Shown here: one piece after another, positions 25,079 to 35,480 of the stretch
Position numbering within the stretch: the stretch's first letter is position 1
Layout: each line of letters opens with the position of its first letter
Notes under the pieces: model-generated
Told to the model about the DNA's origin: nothing
Databases searched by the model: none
Seen by the model: the letters and a program-made list of their open reading frames with translations, nothing else
DNA from: Klebsiella pneumoniae
GTDB taxonomy: Bacteria; Desulfobacterota; Binatia; UBA12015
Direction: 5' to 3'
Length of the DNA stretch: 64,000 nucleotides
Assembly: GCA_945872365.1 (NCBI GenBank)
Contig: CAMBZJ010000011.1
Span: 1-64,000, forward strand
Program-made: the position numbers and the translations under genes

Positions 25079-26177
25079 GGGCACGGAGCCGAGCGACCTC
25101 GTCCGCTTCGCCGAGAAGCTGATCGGACTGCTCGACCAGGGAAGCTTCGTCTCCACCTACAAGTACGCGGTTTTGCTCGGGCTCATGGACCTGTGCCTTG
25201 AGCAGGGTGGACGCGACGGTGCACCGCCGGCGATGGTCACGACACGCCAGCTCGCGCGGAAGGTGATCGGTCTCTACTGGCCGCATACCCGGCCGTTCCA
25301 GGTGCCCGGACACCCGGCCCGCGTGCTCAAGCAGAACCCGGATCGGCAGGCGCGGATCGTGAGCCTCGTCGCCGAGTACCGCGCGAGCCGCGCGGCCGAC
25401 CCGAGCGCTCCCCTCTACCGTGCGCGCGAGGAGGACCGGCGGGGAATGGAGGCCCTCGAGCGGGAGGTCGAGTGGAAGCTCGTCGAAATGCCCCTGCCGA
25501 AGCTGCAGCGCGTGGGCGGGCAGCTCGACGACTTCGTCTACCGGATCGGCTGGAACGACGGGATCAAGCGCAGCCGGTTCGGGAAGGACTTCGACAACCG
25601 CATCCATTTCCGGCCCGGCGCCGCCGGGCACCTGGTCGCGCTCGCCGCAGTGATCCGACCGCTGGTTCACCGCCAGTGGGTGCTCATGGTCACCCGGCTC
25701 AACGGCATTCCCGAGTCCAGGCTGGAGGACTTCCTGTTCGAGCGCGACCGCTCCGCGGTCGCCGTGCTCGCCGGGCCGCTGCAGGAATTGCAGCGCGGCC
25801 GATGCTTCTACTGCGACCTCGAGCTCGGCCGGAAGCAACGCGAGGTCGACCACTTCATACCCTGGGCGCGACATCCCGACGACGGCATCGCGAATCTCGT
25901 CCTGGCCGATGCCGGCTGCAACCGCAGCAAGCGGGACTTCCTCGCCGACCTCGGACACGTCGAGCGCTGGGGGCAGCGGCTTTCGGACCACGGTGCCGAA
26001 CTCGGTCGGATCGCCACCGAACTTCGCAGGCCGCGCGACGAATCCGAGACCATCGGCGTGCTGCGTTCGATTTACGCGGCACTTCCCGCGGGCGTCATGC
26101 TCTGGCGCAGCACGGAGGCCTTCTCTCCGCTCGACCGGGCTCGCGTGGGACGGGCGCTCGAGGCCATACCGGCCTGA
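25071..26177 (+). CDS. HNH endonuclease-domain protein
   Basis: A 368-residue protein. The last third holds an HNH module: CFYC at residues 245-248, DHFIPW with the catalytic His, and an Asn/Cys segment NLVLADAGCNRSKRDF. The N-terminal ~230 residues are helical, start with a segment that mentions STYKYAVLLGLMDL, and match no motif I recognise. The GTG start lies inside the HIT gene. It could be a DNA nuclease of a defence or repair set; only the HIT gene is coupled to it, and no helicase or methylase is adjacent. Confidence 0.8.
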   Translation: MAEGTEPSDLVRFAEKLIGLLDQGSFVSTYKYAVLLGLMDLCLEQGGRDGAPPAMVTTRQLARKVIGLYWPHTRPFQVPGHPARVLKQNPDRQARIVSLVAEYRASRAADPSAPLYRAREEDRRGMEALEREVEWKLVEMPLPKLQRVGGQLDDFVYRIGWNDGIKRSRFGKDFDNRIHFRPGAAGHLVALAAVIRPLVHRQWVLMVTRLNGIPESRLEDFLFERDRSAVAVLAGPLQELQRGRCFYCDLELGRKQREVDHFIPWARHPDDGIANLVLADAGCNRSKRDFLADLGHVERWGQRLSDHGAELGRIATELRRPRDESETIGVLRSIYAALPAGVMLWRSTEAFSPLDRARVGRALEAIPA

Positions 26178-26244
26178 GCGGAGCCCCCCGCGTCGCGGGC
26201 CGAGGCTTCGCCGGCTCCGCGCGACGCGACCGCGCACTGCGAGG

Positions 26245-26307
26245 CCTGACCGGCGTGACCGACGTGACCGGCGTGACCGGCGTGACCGGCCTGACCGGCG
26301 TGACCGA
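26245..26307 (+). repeat. Seven-copy 9-bp tandem repeat
   Basis: Seven units close to CGTGACCGG occupy 26245-26307, with small substitutions (CCTGACCGG, CGTGACCGA). The array lies after the HNH gene and before a decayed CoA-transferase. Because the unit is 9 bp, any frame crossing it would have a three-residue repeat, but no real gene covers it. Confidence 0.85.
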
Positions 26308-26448
26308 CGCCAGACCGAACGTCCTCGTTGCCAGGCGGCGGTCGCCAGCCGGATCGCGTCGGGTGGCGAGAGCGTTGACGAAGGGTGCCCGAACGGCCAT
26401 GCCTGCGCGGTGTCACACGTCGGGGCACGGGGAAGGGCGGCAAGCGAG

Positions 26449-26758
26449 ATGTCGGGACCGCTCTGCGGGATCAAGGTGGTCGAGATCGGCTTCTGGGTCG
26501 CAGGCCCGGCGGCTGATCGACGGCGCGGACGTGTTCGTCTCGAATCTCCGCCCGGGCGCCCTCGAACGCATGGGACTCGACCCCGCGACCCTGCGCGGCC
26601 GCAACCCCCGGCTCGTCTACTGCTCGGTCACCGGCTACGGCGTGGTCGGCCCGGATCGCGACCGACCGGCCTACGACATCGGCGCCTTCTGGTCGCGCGC
26701 CGGCGTCGCCGCCATGCTGACCCCGCGGCCCCCGATCACCCGCAACGTCACGCGGTGA
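26449..26758 (+). pseudogene. Remnant of a CaiB/BaiF-type CoA-transferase
   Basis: A start with GGAAGGG upstream begins MSGPLCGIKVVEIGFWVAG, the normal N-terminus of class III CoA-transferases. At about 26508 the similarity jumps to another frame with DGADVFVSNLRPGALERMG and YCSVTGYGVVGPDRDRPAYD, then DIGAFWSRAGVAA, and stops at 26756. Roughly 80 residues between these blocks and all of the C-terminal two thirds are missing. The gene is therefore broken by an internal deletion plus frameshift and truncated. The remaining bases of 26178-26836 hold only the tandem repeat. Confidence 0.8.
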
Positions 26759-26836
26759 CGACGTCGATGCCGTCGAGGCGCGGCGACGCCATGGCCGTCG
26801 GCCCCGACAGATTCGGCTACGCCGCCTGGCGCGCGC

Positions 26837-29122
<2,286 letters not shown>

Positions 29123-29265
29123 GCGGCGAAACCTAAGACCGATCGAGGGTCCGTCAACCGGCGTTTGGCGAACCTCTTGCCGAGCCCGGTCGGCGCTGCG
29201 AGGCGGTTGCGAGGCGGTTGCGACCCGGGGTGCTCGCGCCTCCCGTGCGTGATCTCCTCGGACTC

Positions 29266-29630
29266 ATGGCACGCGCCGCTTCGAGGAGGGCGGAACGACG
29301 CTCCGCAGGAAGGGTCTGCGCCCTGCAGGCGGCGGCATGGTTCTTCCTCGTCTCCGTCGGGCCGGCGTCGCCGCATCCTTCGGTCGCGGAGCGCCGCTCC
29401 GTGCTCGAGGAGGCCGAGCGCGATACGGGGAAGGCGCCGGACGCGAGGGGCTGGCTCGAGCGGGGACGGCTGCTCGCCGAGAAGGGCGACTTCGCGGCTG
29501 CACTCCGGGCCTTCGACGCAGCCTCGCTCCCCGATCCTGCGCTGGTGCCTCGGAGGGCCTCGCGAGGACGGGCAGCCGAGGCGCGCCGACACCTCGGACC
29601 CAGCCGGAGCAGGCCCCGACCGGCCCGTGA
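29266..29630 (+). pseudogene. Probable remnant of an exported TPR protein
   Basis: The frame from an ATG at 29266 gives a signal-peptide-like stretch (VCALQAAAWFFLVSV) and one tetratricopeptide-like helix pair with WLERGRLLAEKGDFAAALRAF. After about 29530 the repeat pattern is lost and continues only weakly in shifted frames before stopping near 29630. This looks like the front of a TPR protein whose body was deleted. The rest of 29123-29733 shows nothing else. Confidence 0.4.
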
Positions 29631-29733
29631 TCCCCGAGGATGCCTGCCGGGGCCCGGGAATCCCGGTTCGGGAAAAGACCGCATTGTCAGAGCCCGGCTC
29701 TCCTGCGAGGGGTGTGATGCCCCGGAGGCACGG

Positions 29734-32478
29734 ATGTCCGATCGCCCCGAACCCACTTCCGTCCGAGTCCGTCGCGTGCTGGCGGCGTTGCTTCTCCTCG
29801 CCTCGATCTCGTCGCGGCCGGCTTTGGCCGGCACCACGACCTTCGTCGCCGGCGGATCATCCTGGAAGTACTTCGACCAGGGAACCGACCAGGGCAGTGC
29901 ATGGCGGGCTCCCGGCTTCGACGACTCCACTTGGTCGACCGGGGTCGCCCAGCTCGGTTACGGCGACGGCGACGAGGCGACGACGGTCGGCTTCGGTCCG
30001 AACTCGGCTTCGAAGTACGTTACGACCTGGTTCCGCAAGAGCTTCACGGCGACCGGGGTCGCGGGTCTCGTGCGCCTCGACCTGCGGCTGGTGCGGGACG
30101 ACGGCGCGGTCGTCTACCTGAACGGCAACGAGATCGCGCGCAGCAACATGCCCGCGGGCGCGATCGGCTCCTCGACGCTCGCCTCGACCGCGATCTCGGG
30201 GGCCGACGAGTCGGCGTGGCAGAGCTTCTCCATCTCGCCCGCGGCCCTGCTCGAGGGCACGAACGTGCTCGCGGTGGAGATGCACCAGTCGGGAGGCTCG
30301 AGCACCGACCTGAGCTTCGACCTGAAGCTGTTCGGCTCGGACGCGAGCGTGCTGATGACCCGCGGACCCTACCTCCAGTCCGGCACGCCCGAGGCAGTGA
30401 CGGTGCGCTGGCGCACGGACGCGGCGACCGACAGCCGCATCCGCTGGGGCACCGACGTCGCCCACCTCGAGCAGGTGGCCGACAACGCGACCTCGACGAC
30501 CGAGCACGCGGTGCGCGTCACCGGGCTCACGCCCGGCACGACCTACTTCTACTCGGTCGGTTCGACGACGAACGTGCTCGACGGAGGCGACGCCGAAACC
30601 TGGTTCACGACCCCGCCGGCGGTCGGCACCTCGCAGGCGACGCGCGTTTGGGTGATCGGCGACTCCGGCACCGCGAACGCGTCCGCGCGGGCGGTGCGCG
30701 ACGCCTACGACGCCTTCACCGGCGTGCGCGGCACGGACCTCTGGCTCATGCTCGGCGACAACGCCTACAACTCCGGCACCGACGCCGAGTACCAGGCCGC
30801 GGTCTTCGACACCTACCCGGAACACCTCCGACACGAGGTGCTCTGGCCGACGCTCGGGAACCACGACGGCGCCTCAGCCGACTCGGGGGCGCAGACCGGG
30901 CCCTACTACGAGATCTTCTCGCTGCCGACCGCCGCCGAGGCGGGCGGCGTCGCCTCGGGAACGGAGGCCTATTACTCGTTCGACTGGGCGAACGTCCACT
31001 TCGTCTGCCTCGATTCGCAGGACAGCTCCCGGCTGCCGGGCAGCCCGATGCTGACCTGGCTCGAGGACGACCTCCAGGCGACCGATCAGGAGTGGATCGT
31101 CGCCTTCTGGCACCACCCGCCCTACACGAAGGGCTCGCACGACTCGGATGCCGAGGCGCAGCTCGTCGAGATGCGGGCGAACGCGCTGCCGATCCTCGAA
31201 GCCCACGGCGTCGACCTGGTGCTGAGCGGCCACAGCCATTCCTACGAGCGAAGCGTGCTGCTCGACGGGCACTACGGGCTCTCGACCACGCTCGCCGCGG
31301 GTATGGTCGTCGACCCGGGCGACGGCGATCCCGACGGCGCCGGCGCCTACGGAAAGGACGGCCCCGCGGCGGTTCCGCACGGCGGCGCGGTGTACGCGGT
31401 CGCGGGAAGCGCCGGGCAGGTGGGTGGCGGGAGCCTGAACCATCCCGTGATGCAGGCCTCGCTGAACGCGCTCGGATCGCTCGTGCTCGACGTCGAGGGC
31501 GACGTGCTCGACGCCCGATTCGTCGACTCGACCGGCACGGTGCGCGACCGGTTCTCGATCGTGAAGACGGTCGTCACGCCAACTCCGACGCCGGTTCCGA
31601 CCCTGCCCCCGCCCACCCCTTCTCCGCCGCCCTTGTCGACGCCTGCACCCTTCGACCTCATGGTCGACGTTCCCAAGTCGGTCCGGCTCTCGATCCCTTC
31701 CGGCACGGACCATGCCGACAAGACCGTCCGGCTGCGGGTTCGGGACCTCGATCCCTCGTTCTGGAACCCGAACCCGGTCGGGCTGACAGCGCAGACGAGC
31801 TGCCCCGGACTGATCGCCGAAATGCCCGACTTCAACCCGCACCTGAGCGGAGCCCAGGGCACGACCGTCCTCGTGCCGGGCCAATCCGCGTCCGCGACGC
31901 TGCGCCTGACCGCCAAGGCGGCCGACCACGTCACCGTCTTGCCGAAGGTGCCGACTCGTTGCACGGTGACGGTCGCCGCGAACACGACCATCGTCAACGC
32001 GGGAGATCCCAGTTACGACAACGCGACGGCGACGTTCGACGTCGACATCTTCGATGGCAACGACGCGCCGAGCGCGTCGCCTCACGAGTCCTGGGCCGCG
32101 GTCCAGAAGCCGATGCGCGTGACCCTGCAACCCGGGGTCGCCTCGCTCACGAAGACGCTGCGGCTTCGGATCGGCAACGGCGATCCCGCTTCGTCGTCGG
32201 AGAACGCCGGACACGGGATCGTGCCGGGTTTCGACGTCGGCAATTGTCCGGCGGGAATCATCTCGCTCGACCCGACCCCGGTGCTCGTACCGGCCGGGCG
32301 CCAGGCGGTCGTCCCCGTGACCGTGACCGTGAAATCGAGCGAGTTCGGGCAGTGGTACGGTCCCGGTCCCGACCGCTGCACGTTCACGCTCCGCGCGACG
32401 ACCCTATCGCCGGGGAACGTCGAGCCCGACGCCTCCAACGACGCGACGCACGTCGTCCTCGACGTCTACGACCCGTGA
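29734..32478 (+). CDS. Large exported metallophosphoesterase, purple-acid-phosphatase-like
   Basis: A 914-residue secreted protein with a clean GGAGG ribosome-binding site. Signal peptide at residues 10-32 (LAALLLLASISSRPALA), a galactose-binding-like beta domain to ~200, a fibronectin-type-III-like domain at ~208-295 (RGPYLQSGTPEAVTVRW), then the phosphoesterase at ~302-525 with all metal motifs: GDSG, LMLGDNAYN, LGNHDG, FWHHPP and GHSHSYER. A Thr/Pro linker at ~614-640 is followed by two Cys-containing beta-sandwich-like segments. The stop overlaps a decayed TetR gene. Substrate is unknown; extracellular phosphate scavenging is plausible. Confidence 0.88.
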   Translation: MSDRPEPTSVRVRRVLAALLLLASISSRPALAGTTTFVAGGSSWKYFDQGTDQGSAWRAPGFDDSTWSTGVAQLGYGDGDEATTVGFGPNSASKYVTTWFRKSFTATGVAGLVRLDLRLVRDDGAVVYLNGNEIARSNMPAGAIGSSTLASTAISGADESAWQSFSISPAALLEGTNVLAVEMHQSGGSSTDLSFDLKLFGSDASVLMTRGPYLQSGTPEAVTVRWRTDAATDSRIRWGTDVAHLEQVADNATSTTEHAVRVTGLTPGTTYFYSVGSTTNVLDGGDAETWFTTPPAVGTSQATRVWVIGDSGTANASARAVRDAYDAFTGVRGTDLWLMLGDNAYNSGTDAEYQAAVFDTYPEHLRHEVLWPTLGNHDGASADSGAQTGPYYEIFSLPTAAEAGGVASGTEAYYSFDWANVHFVCLDSQDSSRLPGSPMLTWLEDDLQATDQEWIVAFWHHPPYTKGSHDSDAEAQLVEMRANALPILEAHGVDLVLSGHSHSYERSVLLDGHYGLSTTLAAGMVVDPGDGDPDGAGAYGKDGPAAVPHGGAVYAVAGSAGQVGGGSLNHPVMQASLNALGSLVLDVEGDVLDARFVDSTGTVRDRFSIVKTVVTPTPTPVPTLPPPTPSPPPLSTPAPFDLMVDVPKSVRLSIPSGTDHADKTVRLRVRDLDPSFWNPNPVGLTAQTSCPGLIAEMPDFNPHLSGAQGTTVLVPGQSASATLRLTAKAADHVTVLPKVPTRCTVTVAANTTIVNAGDPSYDNATATFDVDIFDGNDAPSASPHESWAAVQKPMRVTLQPGVASLTKTLRLRIGNGDPASSSENAGHGIVPGFDVGNCPAGIISLDPTPVLVPAGRQAVVPVTVTVKSSEFGQWYGPGPDRCTFTLRATTLSPGNVEPDASNDATHVVLDVYDP

Positions 32479-32791
32479 CCCGGCTCACCGTCGAGAGCCT
32501 GCTCGAGGCGACGGCTCGGGTTCTCATGGCTCGCGGCTGGTCGGGAACGACGACGAATCACGTCGCACGCCGCGCCGGAGTCTCGGTGGGGAGCCTCTAC
32601 GAGTATTTTCCCGGAAAGGAGGCGCTGGTGGCAGCACTCGTCGAGCGACATCTCGAGGACGCGGAGGCGAGACTCGACCGGCGCTCTCTCATCGATGGAT
32701 CGTCGGCGCCGACGCGAGTCCCTTGCCCCGAGCGAGGATGCAGGCGGAACTCGAGCGCCTCGTCTTGGGATACCTGCGGAGTCCTTCCTGA
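32475..32791 (+). pseudogene. TetR-family regulator gene with internal deletion
   Basis: The GTG start overlaps the phosphoesterase stop (GTGA). The first ~65 residues are an intact TetR DNA-binding domain with TTNHVARRAGVSVGSLYEYF and PGKEALVAALVERHL. Then TetR-like sequence is lost. In another frame, from about 32738, a short TetR-like C-terminus (ELERLVLGYLRSPS) ends at 32791. About 100 residues of ligand-binding domain are gone. The original frame continues to 32813, giving a 112-residue product that could still fold a DNA-binding domain. Confidence 0.65.
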
Positions 32792-32834
32792 AAAGGCTGC
32801 GCCCTTGGACTGACCCGCGCGGCGACGCCGCTGC

Positions 32835-33671
32835 TCAGTGCAGCGTGGAGCCCTTCTCGCCGTGTTCGAGGATCGCGTCCATGCGGCTGCGGATCATCGG
32901 CAGGAAGTCGGGGTGGGTCAGGATGTAGAGGTGCTCCTCGCGGATCGCCTCGACGACGCGCTCGGCGACAGTTGCAGGGGCGAGTCCCTTCGAGAGCAGG
33001 CCGCGCACCACGTCGCGCATGGCCTCGAATTGCGGGTTCGCGGTGCGCCGCTCCGGGCCGGCCGGATGATTGCGGTCGGCGTCGGCGATGCGGGTGTTCA
33101 CCCAGCCCGGGCAGAGCACCGAGACTCTGATCTCGGATCCCTCCATCGCGAGCTCGTGGTGCAGCGTCTCCGAGAGCGCGACGACGCCGAACTTGCTCAC
33201 GTTGTAAGGGCCCATGCCGGGGCTCGCGAGCAGGCCTGCCACCGAGGCGGTGTTGACGATGTGCCCCGGGCCGCCCTGCTTCAGCATGCGCGGCACGAAG
33301 GTACGGATGCCGTTGAGGACCCCCCAGAGGTTCACGCCCAACACCCACTCCCAGTCCGCGTGCGGGATCTCCCAGGAGCGACCGCCCGCGCTCACGCCGG
33401 CATTGTTGCAGACGACGTGCACCTGACCGAAGGCCGACCAGGCCTTGTCGGCGAGCGCCTCGACCTCGCCGGCGCGCGAGACGTCGGTGATCGACGACAC
33501 GACCGGGACCCCCCGCTTCTCGAACGAGGCCGCGGCCTCGGCGAGCGCCGGGGCCTCGACGTCGGCGAGCACGAGTTTCATGCCCTCGTTCGCGAATTTC
33601 TCCGCGAGCGCGAGCCCAATGCCGCTCGCGGCCCCGGTGACCACCGCCACGCGATTGCGCAGATCCTTCAT
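32835..33671 (-). CDS. Short-chain dehydrogenase/reductase
   Basis: An NAD(P)-dependent oxidoreductase of ~278 residues. The Rossmann motif is TGAASGIG, followed by NNAGVSAGG and the catalytic Tyr-x-x-x-Lys as YNVSK with the upstream Ser in NTASVAG. The start at 33671 is chosen because family similarity begins at MKDLRNRVAVVTG; the frame is open further upstream. The product is clearly related to the SDR at 36547-37368, which shares many segments. Substrate unknown. Confidence 0.92.
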   Translation of the reverse strand: MKDLRNRVAVVTGAASGIGLALAEKFANEGMKLVLADVEAPALAEAAASFEKRGVPVVSSITDVSRAGEVEALADKAWSAFGQVHVVCNNAGVSAGGRSWEIPHADWEWVLGVNLWGVLNGIRTFVPRMLKQGGPGHIVNTASVAGLLASPGMGPYNVSKFGVVALSETLHHELAMEGSEIRVSVLCPGWVNTRIADADRNHPAGPERRTANPQFEAMRDVVRGLLSKGLAPATVAERVVEAIREEHLYILTHPDFLPMIRSRMDAILEHGEKGSTLH

Positions 33672-33732
33672 CGTGTCCCGGGGAATCACGAATCCGCGTG
33701 CCGGTGCAAGCGGATCGAGGTAGGCATGGCCC

Positions 33733-34632
33733 ATGACGCGCGCGGCCGCGATTCCCGTGCACCTGGTGGATGGCACCTACGAGTTGTTCCGTCACTACTA
33801 CGCGGGCCTGCCGCCGCACGCCGACACCCGCGGGCGCGAGGTGGGCGCCGTCCGCGGCGTGCTCGCCTCGATCCTCGGCATGCTGCGGGAGGGAGCGAGG
33901 CACGTCGGCGTCGCGACCGACCGGGTGATCGAGTCCTTCCGCAACGAACTCTGGGATGGCTACAAGACCGGCGAGGGCATGGACCCGATTCTCGGGGAAC
34001 AGTTCCGACCACTCGAAGACGCTCTCGAAGCGCTAGGCGTCGCAGTATGGCCGATGGTCGAGTTCGAGGCCGACGACGCGCTCGCCTCCGCCGCGGCGAT
34101 CGCCGCGGGCGATCGCTCGGTGGGTCGGGTCTTCGTCTGCACTCCGGACAAGGATCTCGCGCAGAGCGTATCGGGCGATCGCATCGTCCAACTCGACCGC
34201 CGCCGGGGCGTGGTCGTCAACGAGGCCGCGGTGCGGACGCGCTGGGGTGTCGGACCGACATCGATTCCCGACTGGCTCGCGCTGGTCGGCGACAACGCCG
34301 ACGGCTTTCCCGGGCTGCGCGGCTGGGGCGGCAAGTCGGCGTCGGCGGTGCTGGGGCGTTTCGCACACATCGAGCGGATACCCGTCGATCCCGCCGACTG
34401 GGGCCTGTCGCTGCGCGGCACGGATCGGCTCGCCGCGACCCTCGAGCGCGACCGCGAACTCGCGGTCCTGTTCCGGCGGCTCGCGACGCTGCGGACCGAT
34501 GCGCCGGTCGGCGATTCGGTCGCCGACTGGCGGTGGCGCGGCCCCACGCCCGACTTCGCACGGGTGGCGGCGGCACTGCGGGCGCCCGACCTGGCGCGCC
34601 GGGCGGACGAGATCGCTTCGGCCACGGGGTGA
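33733..34632 (+). CDS. Stand-alone 5'-3' exonuclease (polymerase I exonuclease/FEN-like)
   Basis: A ~299-residue flap-type nuclease resembling the N-terminal domain of DNA polymerase I without the polymerase. Metal-binding acidic residues appear in HLVDGTYELFRHYY, EFEADDALASAA, TPDKDLAQSV and DWLALVGDNADGFPG, the last leading into the helix-hairpin-helix GGKSASAVL. It diverges from the SDR gene with 61 bases between starts. A role in flap or primer removal, parallel to PolA, is inferred. Confidence 0.88.
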   Translation: MTRAAAIPVHLVDGTYELFRHYYAGLPPHADTRGREVGAVRGVLASILGMLREGARHVGVATDRVIESFRNELWDGYKTGEGMDPILGEQFRPLEDALEALGVAVWPMVEFEADDALASAAAIAAGDRSVGRVFVCTPDKDLAQSVSGDRIVQLDRRRGVVVNEAAVRTRWGVGPTSIPDWLALVGDNADGFPGLRGWGGKSASAVLGRFAHIERIPVDPADWGLSLRGTDRLAATLERDRELAVLFRRLATLRTDAPVGDSVADWRWRGPTPDFARVAAALRAPDLARRADEIASATG

Positions 34633-34709
34633 CGCCGCCACGTCACCCGCCGCGGTCGGGTGTCGCGGTCGGGTTGATCCGCGACCGTCGCGTCGCCTAG
34701 TCTCGGCGG

Positions 34710-35459
34710 ATGAAGCGTTTCGCGAATCGTTCCGTCCTCGTCACCGGTGCAGCCTCCGGGATCGGTCGAGCGGTCGCCGAGCGAATCGCCGCCGAGGGGG
34801 GTCGGGTTTTCGGCCTGGACGTGCAGGAGGGGCCGCTCGCAGAACTCGCTGACGCCTTGCGATCCGCCGGTGGCGAGATTGCGACCGCGTGCTGCGACGT
34901 CAGCGACGAGGCGCAGGTCGCGGCCGCGGTCGACGCCTGCGTCGCGCGCTTCGGCAGGCTCGACGCGCTGGTGAACGTGGCGGCGATCCTGCGCGCCGAC
35001 CTGTTGCACGAGCTGCGCACGGCGGACTGGAACCGCGTCCTCTCGGTCAACCTGACCGGAACCTTCTTCACCTGCAGGGCGGCTCTACCCCACCTCGTCG
35101 AGAGTCGCGGCAACATCGTGAACGTCGCCTCGACCGCGGCGGTCCACGGACAGCCCTATGCCGGCGCCTATGCGGCTTCGAAGGGCGGGGTTGTCGCGCT
35201 CACGAAGTCGATCGCGATCGACTACGGCAAGCAGGGCGTGCGGGCGAACGCGGTGCTGCCCTGCGACATCGCGACGCCGATCTTCTCGCAGTTCCAGATG
35301 CCCGAGGGCGGCGACTGGAAGCTCGTGAAGCGGGTCATGGCGCCCAAGGGTTCGGGTGATCCGGCCGACGTGGCAGGCGTGGTCGCCATGCTCGCGAGCG
35401 ACGACGGCGCGCACGTGACCGGGGCCGATATCCGTGTCGACGGCGGCTGCTTCGCCTGA
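34710..35459 (+). CDS. Short-chain dehydrogenase/reductase
   Basis: A 249-residue classical SDR. Cofactor motif TGAASGIG near the N-terminus, acidic residue in GLDVQEG after the second strand suggesting NAD preference, catalytic Ser in NVASTAAVHG and YAASK motif, and the C-terminal VTGADIRVDGGCF. The C-terminus resembles 2-keto-3-deoxy or 3-hydroxy acid dehydrogenases (DHRS6-like), but the substrate cannot be fixed. It converges with the dehalogenase gene at a distance of 21 bases. Confidence 0.92.
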   Translation: MKRFANRSVLVTGAASGIGRAVAERIAAEGGRVFGLDVQEGPLAELADALRSAGGEIATACCDVSDEAQVAAAVDACVARFGRLDALVNVAAILRADLLHELRTADWNRVLSVNLTGTFFTCRAALPHLVESRGNIVNVASTAAVHGQPYAGAYAASKGGVVALTKSIAIDYGKQGVRANAVLPCDIATPIFSQFQMPEGGDWKLVKRVMAPKGSGDPADVAGVVAMLASDDGAHVTGADIRVDGGCFA

Positions 35460-35480
35460 GCAGCCGCCTCGAACAGAAGC

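Noticed and set aside
26245-26307. CRISPR array
   Set aside because: The repeats are contiguous 9-bp units with no spacers and no cas genes.
29901-32464. Alternative frame over the metallophosphoesterase
   Set aside because: Arg-rich shadow; the phosphoesterase metal motifs are all in the other frame. Only the last part of this frame, from 32475, is real as the TetR remnant.
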